From NCBI GenBank assembly GCA_024362935.1, contig JANCRA010000066.1, positions 1,541,501 through 1,605,500 on the forward strand: a stretch of 64,000 nucleotides of DNA, in the 5' to 3' direction. Within the stretch, counting starts at the first letter, position 1; every line of letters starts with the position of its first letter. Source of the stretch: Setophaga petechia. Lineage: Eukaryota > Chordata > Aves > Passeriformes > Parulidae. Position numbers and translations under genes: made by a program. The notes under the pieces are model-generated. The model did not search any database. It saw only the letters and a program-made list of their open reading frames with translations, and was not told the origin of the DNA. This document shows, piece after piece, positions 38,056 through 49,078 of this stretch.

Positions 38056-38619
38056 CACGATATGATGTCACTTCAGATGTGATGATCCCTCTGAAAATTC
38101 AACTCAGTGAAGTTGGAAAGGAGAACAGCTCAGGGTTTGTCTTCACAGGGAGCAGCAGAATGGAAGGGGAGCAAGGTTTTGACAGCAACCCCAGGGAGTG
38201 GCCACCTGCTCCCTTGTCCCTGCAAGCAGCAGAAACTCTCTCTGAGGACAACTCATGTCCCCAAGGCAGGTCTGACTGGGAAGAGGGGCTGCAGTCAGAG
38301 CCCTGGCCGAGCTCCAGGCTGAGAGCAAACATGGAATTAATGTCTCTTCCCATCCAGGTCTGTGGAGAGATTTTACAGGCGTCAGTGGCAGCAGGATCAG
38401 AGCAGAATCTTAAGGCTCTTCCCCTGGAGCTCGGAGGAGTTTAATGGAATAAAGTCTAAGTTGTAATTAATTGGCTTCTACGTCTCCTACAGGAAAGAGT
38501 TAATGAAGGCACAGCTTGTCTGGCCAAGGGGCTGGTGAGGCTCCTGCAGGGCTGACTCACAGGTGGAACAGCCTGCCAAGGCCCTGAGCAGCTCCTCATG
38601 CCCAGCTCCTCCTGCCCCA
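38056..38619. other. Spacer of long inverted repeat
   Basis: About 565 bp of unique sequence between the arms; no gene or other repeat seen. Confidence 0.6.
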
Positions 38620-38925
38620 GCTGCAGCAGGGGGAATCTGCAAAGGTTCATCCCCCACAGCCCCTGCCCTTCCCACTCAGTTCATTCCATGCTCTTGGTTT
38701 GCACAAGAAAAATTTGTCTTCCAGGTGAGACCCTACAAACATTTGTTTTCCAGGTGAGAAAAATTTGTTTTCCAGCTGTGTTTTGGTGTTTCCATGGTGC
38801 TTATGGACCCCCCCATAAGTGCTGTCTATGGTTAATATAACTATTTAAATGATTAATGAAATGGCCAAAGGGAGGGCAGAAATCTGTAGGTTTCTGAGAA
38901 GCAACACACAAAGAGAAGTTACTGA
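38620..38925 (-). repeat. Right arm of long inverted repeat
   Basis: Reverse complement of 37797-38055 with extra length from a short internal tandem duplication around 38708-38774 (AATTTGTCTTCCAGGTGAG-like units, two to three copies). The arm ends agree with the left arm at both sides. Confidence 0.85.
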
Positions 38926-40450
38926 GGCCTCAGAACTGGCCAGGTTTGATATTTTGATATTTTCATCATTGAGCTTGGCTCAAAAAGAGATGAAGAAATG
39001 AAAATTTTTGGTGGCACCGTTGTTACAAAAGAGCATTTACTCAGTGAGATGCTGTCCCAGGCATTATCTCCCACCCCAGCTGCTCACCACTTCCCTTTCC
39101 CTGAACAGAATGGGACCAGTGAACAGCCACCAGCAGCATCAGCTCTCTCCAGCTGAATTCCAGATCCCTGTTCCAGAGTGAGCAGAGCCAGGTTCACACT
39201 CAGTGTGCTGAGCTGAGGGCAGGGAAAGGCAGAGTAACCTGAAGGCTGGTCCCTAATTCCTGTTCTCCAGAAGCACATCTTCACCTGAGAGGTTAATTTC
39301 ATTAAAAATTGATGTTTTCCTTCCTTCTGAACTCACCTTTTGTCTCAGTTATCACAAATGGGCTGAAGAAAATTCACCAAAAGTGCAACAATTATGACAC
39401 AGAGACAGTTCAGGCAGAGGAAAGACTCTTGGTCTTGAGAATAACCTGAATTACACCACTTTAAATCCATGCTGGCAAAGCATAAATATATGGATTAGCA
39501 CCAATACAGCAGATGAAAGCCTGAGGTGGAGAGTTTAAGCCAAGCATAATTTGTAGTAAAAACAAAATTACAGGGATTCATCCCTTCATCTCCCAACCCT
39601 TGCACCTCAGCCTTGCCACAAAGAACATTTCTGCCTCCCTGTTTTTGTGTATCTGTACATTGCTCAAAACATCTCAGTTTGGGAAGTGTGGCCTGTAAAT
39701 AGGGAGAGAGCTCTGGAACTGTGCATCATTACAGTAACCAATGTGGAGAGGGGTGAATAAAGGAACACTCATGTCCTGCACCAAATATGACTGGAAAAAT
39801 TAAAAATGAACCATTCTCTGTACAATTCCTTCCTCAGCAATTGGTCTTTGCAGATTTCTGGACAAGCACAGGAGAGTTCCTGACCAGGTGCAGGTGTGGT
39901 GATTCCTGAGCTCCTGTTACTGCACTCCATATGATATTATTATATAAAAATATAATAATATATAGCACTCCAGAGAAATATCAGCTGCTTCTGCTCCCTG
40001 TTCCAGTTGATATTGGACTGACACGATCAAGTGATTCCACAACCATGGATGCCTTTATCTGCTGAATGCAAAATCTTTCTTGCTGAACCCCCACCAAACT
40101 CACCCCCAGGTCTTATCTGTTCTAAACTGAGTATTTATTTATTCATGTGGTTGCTTTATGGAAACTGCAAAGATCCTCATCAAACAGAAACCAAAAAGCT
40201 TCATTATTAAGGTGGAACTGAGCTGAGAACACACAGAGTGAAATTACCAACTTTATTTTGGGAAGAAACACTCAGTGCCTTGGGCAGCTGGTGCTAAGCC
40301 CTCCTGTTAGCCCTGGCCTCACTCAGGAATGAGTCTGGGCTTGAGGTGAAGATTTCTCTGGCCACTGTGCAGAGATAGGAGAGAACTCCCCAGGGTGAGG
40401 GGGGCAGAGCTCTGCAGGGCTGGTGGGCAGGCACAGGAGAAGAGGGGACA
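38926..40450. other. Non-coding, no recognised feature
   Basis: Unique sequence with an AT-rich patch near 39930-39964. I see nothing else. Confidence 0.5.
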
Positions 40451-41047
40451 TGTGGGAACCCAGGACATCCCTCAGGCTGTCCAGCATGGCCAAGACCCTG
40501 CCAGGGGGCTCAGAGACCCTGGCACAGAGCCCAAAACACCTGTGGGTTTGATTATGGCCCATGGAGCAAATTACCAACCTTACATGAAGACCAGCAAGCC
40601 ACAACAGTTTAGGTAGAATAATAGTGAAGTTATCATGGGGTGGAAAAGTAGATTTTGGGGTTTCTGGAATGGGGGTTCAGGGGGAAAGATGGAGGGATCT
40701 GGGTGTGTCCAGCCTTTCTCCTTCTTCTTCTTGGCCTCCATCTTCTGCTGTGATGGTGGCACTTTTGGATTGGTTTAGAGTAGAAGCTCAGTGTCTAACA
40801 TAGGTGATGGGTATTGGGAAGTAATTGTAAATATTGTACAGGTAGTTTTTAGTATAAAGACATAACACTGCCCCGGGGGCAGGCAGAGTGCCTGGACTGT
40901 CCTGCTGGCTGGATCTGGGCAGGGCAGGAGAAAAGTTTTTATAGCTAAGATACAATAAACAACCTTGAGACCGAGAACTGAAGAGCTCTGACTCCTTCTT
41001 CAAGTGCCAGGCTGGGAAAAGAGACTTTTAACATTCCCGGGGTCACA
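40451..41047 (+). mobile_element. Solo LTR, family B
   Basis: About 597 bp from TGTGGGAACCCAGGACATCC to CGGGGTCACA, with AATAAA at 40954-40959. It shares the CTTCTTCTTCTTGGCCTCCA tract and the ATTGGTTTAGAGTAGAAGCT block with the other copies. No internal genes. Confidence 0.85.
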
Positions 41048-42196
41048 GCTACCAAAACATCCCAAGAGAGACACTGGACCCTGCCCTACCCCAGCAAAGC
41101 AGAAAAATCCCATTTGGCTTTTGGAGAAGGGCTGGGCCAGATGGCAGAGGCCAGGGCAGGCAGCTGCTCTGCAGTTATCTCTCTCCTTCCTGCCTGCAGC
41201 ACCAGCACAGCTGGGTGACCTCACAGCTGGGAGCTCTGGGCAAGGATGGTTTGTGCACACAAAACTCCACAGCACTTGAATGCTGGCATTGACTGAGGGT
41301 AAATACCAACATTCCTGTGCTTCTGTGCTCTCATTTCTATTATAAATGCTAATCAAAGGGTTTGAGGCAAAAGACACACAGTGAATTCAGAATGTGTGGG
41401 CAGCAAACGTATTTCTCCATAACTGGAAATTAATTCTATTTTCTTTTCTTACTTTGATTGAAGCCAATATAGATTTGACCCAACTACCAGAATTTGAAAA
41501 CTCAGGCTCCACCAGATAAGACTCATAAAGTTTTGTTCCTAAGCAAAGACAAGGTAACATTTCAGAAGGTAAGAAATCAGTCTCCAAAATTCACACTTCT
41601 GAATAATCAGCTTTTCAGAAGCAGCTTGTTTTCCACAGTAAAGAACAGCTTTTTTTAAATTCAAACCCTTCAGCAACATTAACATTCTTGGTGCAGGTCC
41701 CTGCCCTGTCATAGCTCTTATCTCAAGGACAGCACCTCGACAGCAAAATGCCACATCCGTCACATGGGAATATCAGCAACTGTCCAGTCTTCTTGAGCAC
41801 AAATAAAGTGCACAACCCACAGCTCTGTGCCCTATCAGCTGCCTTCTAAAGCTGCTGCACACACCTCAAAGCACGAGTCAGACTGTTGGTTTCATTATGG
41901 CACTTCCTGGGCACGCAGGACGAGCCAATTCCGTATTTGTGGAAAAAGCCAGGAGAGGCAGAATGCAGAGAGACACTGCAGTGCCACACACGTGCCCCCA
42001 GCCATGGCATGGGCATGGATTCATCTCTGTGCACACGCACAGACCCTGCTGGAGGTGGAGTGGTGTCACCCTGGTTTTTTAAGATTCTCAAAGCCTTCTG
42101 ATGTTGACATTCTTCTAAGGAACTTTATCACGCACTTTCTTGTAAATAACTTATTGTTCACATTCCTTTGATAGAGGAAGAGAGAATTGATGGACT
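41048..42196. other. Non-coding, no recognised feature
   Basis: Unique sequence; overlapping short frames without domains. I see nothing to annotate. Confidence 0.5.
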
Positions 42197-42356
42197 GTTG
42201 TTGTAGCCAGTGTCATTAGAGAGGTGTCACTGTCACCCTCCAATCCTCTGTCACCTTTGTAAAACTATAAATATAAGAGTCAGAAAATAAACCTTCCCTT
42301 TTTTCCTTCACCTTGAAAGAGGTGTGTGCTCGTGTTCCTTTGTGTCTGATACCAAC
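42197..42356 (+). mobile_element. Possible short LTR fragment
   Basis: Reads TGTTGTTGTAGCC... to ...GATACCAACA, with TATAAATATAAG, AATAAA (near 42286) and a T-rich block in the order expected of an LTR R/U5 region. No second copy in the window and no target duplication seen. Confidence 0.35.
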
Positions 42357-43432
42357 ATCGTGGGGTGAGCAGAGCTGGTGGGTGATCCCTGCCTCCTCCT
42401 GGGTGTGATAATCCCAAAGGCTGCAGTGCACGGTGCTGGATGTGTGTGTACATCTTTTCCCCTTTGTTTTGTTTATTACTTTTAATCCCCTGGGGCATAT
42501 CTCTGAGCTGAAGAACTTTAGAGCTGATACAGCTTTTTAAAGTGGGGATTATGTAAATGAATATTATGGGGCTTTCATAAATAGGGATTATTTGTTGACT
42601 ACATTTGAGCGCTTCCTTTGGAGCCATTAAGGTCTGTTGTGTAAACAGGAATTTAGTGACTGCCTAAGCTAAATTTCATTGATTCAATAAAAGATCACAA
42701 CAGCATTTTTTGCATTCGTTTCGATCTCATGAGAACTTATTTCTGGACAATTTTCAAATAATTACAGGACTGTAGATGACTACAGCTAATCACAGTGAGC
42801 ACACCTCACACATTTGTATTAACTGTTCTCCGTGATTTACTCTCTAGTTCTCTTCCTCTCTAGTTTTAAATTCACTGTTTAATTTTTAATTTTTTTAATT
42901 CACTGTTGTCGCAGCCACTAACCTGTTAACTGTCACTCACCAAATTAAGAATTCTGCAGGTTTAGATGAGCAAAGCAAAAACAAGATTTTGCCAAAAGGT
43001 ATAGCCACCCAAAAAGTTGTAAAAATTTCTTATCTGTGCTCCTAGATGTTCTAGATGAAAGACATTTAGGCAAAATGCTAAAAAATTCTGGGAAATGCTG
43101 CCTCTTCTCAGGGCAGTTTCACACTTACAGACAGATTCTACTTGGAGAATTGACTCTTGGCCTCCTCTTAACTGATAGGAAATGCAGGTGGCTTTCCCTG
43201 CTGCAGAGATGGTGCAGAGCCCCTGCTCTGTCATTTTTGTGTTGAGAATAACACAGGAATAGACAGGAGGCAGTATTGTAGAAAGAGCAAAGAAGGTTCT
43301 ATTCAAGAGAATTGTGAATTTTTTATAGAGTGCTATGATAGATTTTATTTGATTGGCTAATTAACAAAAACATCTTCACACACACTGTCTTTGAGAAGAA
43401 CAGAAAGACAAAGTAGAAAATCATCACTTGTA
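42357..43432. other. Non-coding, with a candidate conserved stretch at about 42600-42850
   Basis: The part from 42600 to 42850 is unique, AT-rich and keeps CpGs (TTTGAGCGCTTCC, GCATTCGTTTCGATC), with TAATTAC- and ATTGATTC-type homeodomain cores. It may be conserved regulatory DNA. The rest shows nothing. Confidence 0.3.
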
Positions 43433-44050
43433 TGTCAGAACCCTGGAAATTCCTCTGGCTGCCCTGGAGACTCTGACAGGGGGCTCAGAGACCCTGGCAC
43501 AGAGTCAAAGACACCTGTGCCTTTGATTTTAGCCCTTGGAAAAAACAATTACCAACTTTGTGTGAGGATTTACAAGCCACAAGAGTTTGAATAGAATGTG
43601 AGTTTATCACAGGGTGAAATGTAGAATTTTGGAGCTTTAGAATGGGGGTTCAGGAGGCAAGATGGAGGAACCTGGGTGTGTTCTGTCCTTCTCCTTCTTC
43701 TTCTTCTTGTCCTCCATCTTCTGCTGTGATGGTGGCACTTCTGGATTGGTTTGGAGTAGAGACAGACTGTCTAACATAGGGGATAGGTATTGGGAAATTA
43801 TTGTAAATAAAGTACAGGTAGTTTTTAGTACAAAAAGCTAACACTACTCCAAGGGTGGTCAGTGTGCCACAAACTGACCTGCCAGACAGACCTCAGCAGG
43901 TCAGAGAGAGAATGTAATAGATAAGAAACAATAAACAACCTTGAGAACAAGAACAGGAGAATCCTGACTCCTTCTTTGGCTGCTGGGCTGGGAAAAGAGA
44001 GTGACTGACACATCTGGGGGTCATCCTGACCACAGAGACCCCCAAGACTT
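43433..44050 (+). mobile_element. Solo LTR, family B
   Basis: About 600 bp beginning TGTCAGAACCCTGG, with AATAAA at 43930-43935 and ending near ...GGGGGTCATCCTGACCA. The bases just beyond (CAGAGACCCCCA) also follow the 62-kb copy, so the right limit is uncertain by about 20 bp. Confidence 0.8.
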
Positions 44051-44690
44051 GTAGACAGTTTATGCTTAACAAGTTACCACATCCTTACAACTCCCTAAAA
44101 ATCCTCACAAGCTGCTGTGAGAAACTCTTGCCATTTCCCTCTCTCTGTCCCACGGCATCCACCCTGCTCCAGTGTTCCATCCAGCTGTTCCAGCTGCTGC
44201 CTGGGAGGGGCCCAGACAGCAGCACAGCTGCTCCCTCAGCACAGGAGGCCCAGATGTTTTCCCAGATGCCCTGGCAGGACAGAGCTCCTCATGCCAGAGC
44301 TGTGTGCCCATCATTCCCCAGCAGCCCTGGGTGCCCTGGGGCTGCTCAGGGCCCAGCAGAGCAGGGGCTGCATCCCCAGCAGCTCCCTGGCTGTGCACAG
44401 CAGCCCCAGCCCTGCTCCCTCCCTGCTCAGCCTCCTCATTATTATCATTTCAGTCCTCCCACCAGCCTCAGATCCAGCTGCATTAGGCAGGTTCTGATGC
44501 TGTCACAGTCACACAGAGAATGAATCATATTGAACATTGCCCATGGGGTTGTTTATTCCTTGAAGAGGGAATGGACTGCATGCCAATATCCCTGGCAAGG
44601 CTTAATGAAGGGACTAGCTTTTGCTAGGAAACCTAGATGCCCTCCTACAGGGATTTGCTGGATGCTATGGCTCTGAAAAACTGTGTAAAA
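44051..44690. other. Non-coding, no recognised feature
   Basis: Unique, moderately GC-rich sequence. The open frames at 44062-44523 overlap on both strands and have no domain. Confidence 0.5.
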
Positions 44691-44895
44691 ATATAATAAA
44701 AAAATATATATTATATATTATAAAAATATATAAAATATTATATTATATATAGCAATATAATAAAATATATGTTATATAATATATAACATATTAAGGTAAT
44801 ATATTATATAAAACTGTATTAATATACTAAATATATATTATATTCTACTATATATATTATATAAAAAGATAATAAAATATATCATAAAAATGATT
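44691..44895. repeat. AT-only low-complexity tract
   Basis: About 200 bp of almost pure A and T in TATATTATA-type runs, with many self-complementary stretches. Flanking DNA is ordinary. Confidence 0.9.
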
Positions 44896-47116
44896 TTTAA
44901 AAATAGGAAGAGATTTTCAACATAATGAAATCTTGGTAGGGTCTTTTAAGCTCTGCAACTCCTCAGTCCCAGACCTCAGTGGAGACAGGGGTACCAGGAA
45001 TATGCAGGTCTGGCTCCTGAAGTTAATGTTTGTACAGGAATCTTAATCCTTCCTGTCCTCCTCACATAAGGCCAGCACCATCTCCTTTGCTTTTATCTCC
45101 TTCATGTTGTTTAATAAAAGAGAGAACTTTGCCACCTGGCTCTGACTTCTGGAGCTGGGAATCACTGAGGGAGGAGTTAAATGGGAATTTTGCATCTTTC
45201 CCTGCTGTTTGCTGTCTCCTGTTTTTAAACTGTATTTCTGTTAAGCAGAACAAGCCCAGAGCACAATCAGTGCACAATGCCTTGGTTTACAAAGATCATT
45301 TGATCAAACATAAACCAGCACTACTGTGCAAACAGTCTGTGATGGGCACCTCAGTTATCACACATGATGTGGTTTCTCCTTTGGTAATTTCTGAAACATA
45401 TAGAACAGATGAAGGTTTGAAATGCAATCCAGTCTTCAGCCTTTGGAAATGATTCATTCTATTAATGATTTACTGATTCACACACAGCTTATTTTGCATA
45501 AAGTTAGAGCTGGGCACATTTATTCATTGTGATTCCCTTAAAAATGGATATAAATATCAAAAGCAATTGGCTACCAAAAATTTTAATATTACAGCACTGC
45601 ATCATGGAGAGTTGACATGAATATGAGTCTAGGTCAGAAAAAATATAGAGAAAATGCTTAACCAAGTATGATATTTTACAGCATGTCACTGAATCATTTG
45701 AAAGGCTTCTATTCATTACAAACATATCCAGTGTGGGCAAAGGATTCCTCAGGAAAATAAGAAAGATAAATTATTCTCCAAATGAAATATGCTCCATGAT
45801 CTATAGGAACCCATCTCTCCTACAAAGTCCACCCTTTCTCTAGAGCTGTACACCTGAAAAAAGAGAATATGTGTACACCTGGGTTCAGTGAAAGGAACTA
45901 ATTACATGTAATTCCACAGCAAAAAAAATGCACATTTAGTCACAAACTTGTCCCCAAAGCCAGTGGACACTGAGACTGCCAGCAGCAAGGTGTGTCACCC
46001 TGCTGGCTGCTCTTTCCATGATCCAAGCAAGCAAGGCCCAGCAGCTGCCAGGCCCCTGCAGGATGCTGAGCTCTTGCCATGGACCAGCCCAGGGCTGCTG
46101 AAAGGCAGGAGCAGCTCCTGGGTGCTGCCACCTGCGAGCCTGGAGGAGCAGACAGAGCTCTCCAGCCCTGTGTGATCCCAGGCTGGAGACCCCAGGGTGA
46201 GCCAGGACGAGGGTCAGTGTGGTCACATCAGTGAGCACAGGGTGGCTGGGGCAGCACTTTCACCCTGTGGCACCCACAGGGCCACCAGGACAAGGTGCCA
46301 GTGAAGGCAGAGGTGGGCACTGTGCTGCACTGTGGGGTGTTGCAGCTTGGTCCCCCCAAACCCAGCAGCCAAAACTGGATTTTCTGTCTGCTGGCTCCAA
46401 CTGTCCCAGCATGCAGGGCTGGAGGACCCCGGCCCAAACCAGGGCTTTGGTACCCCAAAATGACAAAGTGCCCCCAACACACAGGAGGGGATGTGGCACA
46501 CCTCACACAGAGCCTTTCAGGAGGCTGCAGGTAATGTCCTCAGCAGCAGCAAAGCCACCCTGCCCAGCTGAGGAGGTGCAGGGCATCTTGACATGTTACA
46601 CTCGTACACGTATTGATCCGACAGTCCATTGTTCACCAGAGCCCTTGGCAAAGGTCACTGCCTCTGCTCCCATCCTGCAACACAGCACAGGGACAAAGAT
46701 TAATTTCTAGAAGTGATGAATGCTCCTGGTGCCCACTCTGATTCACTTTGGGCCTCAAGCCCCAGATGAAGTCTGGAGCTGGCTTAATTAAGACATCCCT
46801 TGCCCCTCTCCCAGCACTGCCAGACATGTCTGTTTCTTGTTGTCATTGTCTTTTCCCACAAATTCCTCCACCCTTTATCCCGTGCCAACCCTCAAACCGG
46901 CTCAGAGACTTGCCTGTGAGGCAGCATCCAAGACCCACATTTCCCATGACGCCCAAACAATCTCAGATCCTCATTTCTTGGCCCTTGCTGCTCTATCCCA
47001 TGCAGTGTTTGGGAAGGAGTTCCCACCTTTCCGGGCTCCAAGTTTACCAAAAAACCTCAATCAGGACTTTAATGTCCCAACTTGGTCTGGATTAGGATGC
47101 AGTCCAGTGGCTGAGC
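44896..47116. other. Non-coding upstream flank of POU3F1
   Basis: Unique sequence, GC content rising towards the gene. Frames at 45936-46710 overlap on both strands and show no domain. I see no conserved enhancer signature that I would defend. Confidence 0.5.
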
Positions 47117-47575
47117 CCCAGGGAGCGGGCAGAGATGCGGGCACAGGGTGAGGGCACAGGGAACGGGCAGAGGGAGCAGGCAGAGGATGCGGGCATAGGG
47201 AGCGGGCAGAGATGCGGACACGGGCTGCGGGCACAGGGTGCGGGCACAGGGTGAGGGCAGAGGGAGAGGGCAGAGGGTGAGGGCAGAGGGTGCGGGCACA
47301 CGGTGAGGGCAGAGGGAGCGGACACAGGGTGAGGGCAGAGGGAGCGGGCAGAGAGAGCGAGAAGAAGGTGCGGGAACAGGGAGCGGGCACAGGGTGCGAG
47401 CAGAGGGAGCGGGCAGAGATGCGGGCACAGGGTGCGAGCAGAGGGAGCGGGCAGAGATGCGGGCACAGGGTGAGGGCAGAGGGAGCGGGCAGAGGGTGCC
47501 GGCACAGGGTGAGGGCAAAGGGAGCGGGCACAGGGTGCGAGCAGAGGGAGCGGGCAGAGATGCGGGCACAGGGTC
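47117..47575. repeat. G-rich 12-13-bp minisatellite upstream of POU3F1
   Basis: A tandem array of variants of GAGGGAGCGGGCA, CAGGGTGAGGGCA and GAGATGCGGGCA. Dozens of GGG runs on the + strand are separated by 3-9 bases, the spacing of canonical G-quadruplex motifs. It ends about 330 bp upstream of the POU3F1 start codon and abuts the CpG island. Because the unit holds no stop codons, both strands have open frames here, and on the minus strand these give Cys/Pro/Leu-rich nonsense. Confidence 0.9.
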
Positions 47576-47639
47576 CGCGCCGCCCCCGCTCCCGGCCCGC
47601 GCGGCCGCCGGCAGCTCGGCATGAATGAACCGCGCTCCT

Positions 47640-47644
47640 CCAAT
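47640..47644 (+). promoter_or_regulatory. CCAAT box 1
   Basis: CCAAT in the context CTCCAATCCG, 267 bp upstream of the start codon. Likely NF-Y target by family knowledge; binding is not shown by sequence. Confidence 0.5.
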
Positions 47645-47690
47645 CCGCGCCCGCTCCGCCGCGGGCCGCCCCGCCCATCGCCCCCGCCGG

Positions 47691-47695
47691 CCAAT
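47691..47695 (+). promoter_or_regulatory. CCAAT box 2
   Basis: CCAAT in the context GGCCAATCCCG, 51 bp after box 1; the flanking bases are close to the NF-Y preference. Confidence 0.55.
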
Positions 47696-47723
47696 CCCGT
47701 GGGCAGCGCCCTCCCGCCGCCGG

Positions 47724-47728
47724 CCAAT
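47724..47728 (+). promoter_or_regulatory. CCAAT box 3
   Basis: CCAAT in the context GGCCAATGGCG, 33 bp after box 2; good NF-Y-type flanks. Confidence 0.55.
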
Positions 47729-47813
47729 GGCGAGCCGGCGGCGCGGGGCGGGGCCCTCCCGCCGGCGGCGCCCTATGGCGGGGCGGCGCGCGCCACCCGC
47801 GGCGGCGGGCGGG

Positions 47814-47818
47814 CCAAT
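47814..47818 (+). promoter_or_regulatory. CCAAT box 4
   Basis: CCAAT in the context GGGCCAATGGGG, 57 bp upstream of the TATA-like element, which is the usual distance for a functional CCAAT box. Confidence 0.6.
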
Positions 47819-47870
47819 GGGGCGCGGGGGCGGGGCGGGCGCGCGGCGGCCCCGCGCCCCGGCGCGCGGC

Positions 47871-47877
47871 TCTAAAG
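47871..47877 (+). promoter_or_regulatory. TATA-like element
   Basis: TCTAAAG is the only AT-rich heptamer in an otherwise almost pure G/C promoter. It sits 36 bp before the start codon and resembles a degenerate TATA box. Use is unproven. Confidence 0.4.
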
Positions 47878-47906
47878 CGCGGCGCGGGCGGCGCGGCGCA
47901 CACGCG

Positions 47907-49022
47907 ATGGCCGCCGCCGCGCAGTACCTGCCGCGCTCCGCCGCGCTCATGCACCCCGACGGCGACCGCCTGCACCAGGGCACCACGTACCGCGAGGTGC
48001 AGAAGATGATGCACCACGAGTACCTGCAGGGACTGGCCCCCGCCGCCGGGCACGCCGTCGGGCTGGCGCACCACCAGTGGCTGCCCAGCGCCGGCACGGA
48101 CTGGGGCAGCGGTGGGGGCGGAGGGGGCGCGCACCTTCCGCCCGCCGAGCACGCCAAGGGCGGCCCGCCGGGACCCCGCGAAGAGCTGTCGGCCGCCGCC
48201 TTCCACCACCGGCCGCACCTGGTGCACCAGCCGGCGGCGGGCGGCGCGGCGGGCGGCTGGGCGCAGGGCGGCGCGCACCACCTGCCGCCCATGTCCCCGC
48301 CGTCGGGGCAGCCGCTGCTCTACGCGCAGCCCTACGCGGGCCTCAACGGGATGCTGGGCCCGCCGGCGCCCGCGCTGCACCACGGGCTGCGCGACCCGCT
48401 GGGCGCCGAGGAGGCGGGAGGCCACGAGCTGGCGGCATCGCCGCCGCCGCTGGGGCCGCCCGAGCCGTCGGACGAGGACGCGCCCAGCTCCGACGACCTG
48501 GAGCAGTTCGCCAAGCAGTTCAAGCAGCGGCGGATCAAGCTGGGCTTCACGCAGGCCGACGTGGGGCTGGCGCTGGGCACCCTGTACGGGAACGTCTTCT
48601 CGCAGACCACCATCTGCCGGTTCGAGGCGCTGCAGCTGAGCTTCAAGAACATGTGCAAGCTGAAGCCGCTGCTCAACAAGTGGCTGGAGGAGACGGACTC
48701 CAGCACGGGCAGCCCCACCAACCTGGACAAGATCGCGGCGCAGGGGAGGAAGAGGAAGAAGCGGACGTCCATCGAGGTGGGCGTCAAGGGCGCCCTGGAG
48801 AACCACTTCCTCAAGTGCCCCAAGCCCTCGGCGCACGAGATCACCTCGCTGGCGGACTCCCTGCAGCTGGAGAAAGAGGTGGTGCGGGTCTGGTTCTGCA
48901 ACCGGCGGCAGAAGGAGAAGCGGATGACGCCGGCCGGGGTCCCGCATCCCCCCATGGAGGACGTTTACGCACAGGCGGACACTTCGCCGCTGCACCACGC
49001 GCTGCCCGGCGCCGTGCAGTGA
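47907..49022 (+). CDS. POU3F1: POU class 3 homeobox transcription factor, POU3F1 (Oct-6/SCIP) ortholog
   Basis: Intronless CDS of 371 codons. The protein is a nuclear DNA-binding factor that recognises octamer-type sites; in vertebrates POU3F1 acts in Schwann cell, neural and epidermal differentiation. Seen here: a Gly/Ala/Pro/His-rich N-terminal region (about 1-190), an acidic [10 protein letters not shown] run just before the POU-specific domain (about 192-266), a short linker, and a POU homeodomain (about 281-340) with a basic RKRKKR start and the recognition helix [12 protein letters not shown]. Paralog-deciding residues are [21 protein letters not shown] and SAHEIT, where POU3F2/3/4 usually have EEADSS, TSIDKI, EVSVKG and an AQEI form; the tail PPMEDVYA...LPGAVQ also fits POU3F1. 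I chose ATG 47907 because [10 protein letters not shown] matches the known N-terminus and the context has G at -3 and +4. The frame stays open upstream to 47625, but that part has promoter character. The protein is shorter than mammalian POU3F1 (about 450 aa), mainly because homopolymer tracts are missing. Confidence 0.96.
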   Translation: MAAAAQYLPRSAALMHPDGDRLHQGTTYREVQKMMHHEYLQGLAPAAGHAVGLAHHQWLPSAGTDWGSGGGGGGAHLPPAEHAKGGPPGPREELSAAAFHHRPHLVHQPAAGGAAGGWAQGGAHHLPPMSPPSGQPLLYAQPYAGLNGMLGPPAPALHHGLRDPLGAEEAGGHELAASPPPLGPPEPSDEDAPSSDDLEQFAKQFKQRRIKLGFTQADVGLALGTLYGNVFSQTTICRFEALQLSFKNMCKLKPLLNKWLEETDSSTGSPTNLDKIAAQGRKRKKRTSIEVGVKGALENHFLKCPKPSAHEITSLADSLQLEKEVVRVWFCNRRQKEKRMTPAGVPHPPMEDVYAQADTSPLHHALPGAVQ

Positions 49023-49078
49023 CTGCCCCGCGGCCCCGACGGCGGCGCGGCGGGCACGGGCAGCGGGGGACGCGTTTT

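Larger units (their letters stand above)
47580..47906 (+). promoter_or_regulatory. POU3F1 core and proximal promoter
   Basis: This GC-rich stretch lies directly upstream of the start codon. It contains four forward CCAAT boxes (47640-47644, 47691-47695, 47724-47728, 47814-47818), several GGGCGG/CCGCCC Sp1-type boxes, and a TATA-like TCTAAAG at 47871-47877. Repeated CCAAT boxes are the classic binding arrangement for NF-Y. If the TATA-like element sets the start site about 30 bp downstream, the leader would be only a few bases long. An upstream TATA-less start within the CpG island is the alternative. Confidence 0.7.

Noticed and set aside
47625..47906. 94-codon in-frame N-terminal extension of POU3F1
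   Set aside because: The frame is open only because the DNA is GC-rich; the region contains CCAAT and Sp1 boxes and the known N-terminus aligns at 47907.
47061..48998. 645-codon open frame on the minus strand across POU3F1
   Set aside because: It is the antisense of a GC-rich gene and of the stop-free G-rich array; the translation is low-complexity Arg/Pro/Leu/Cys with no domain.
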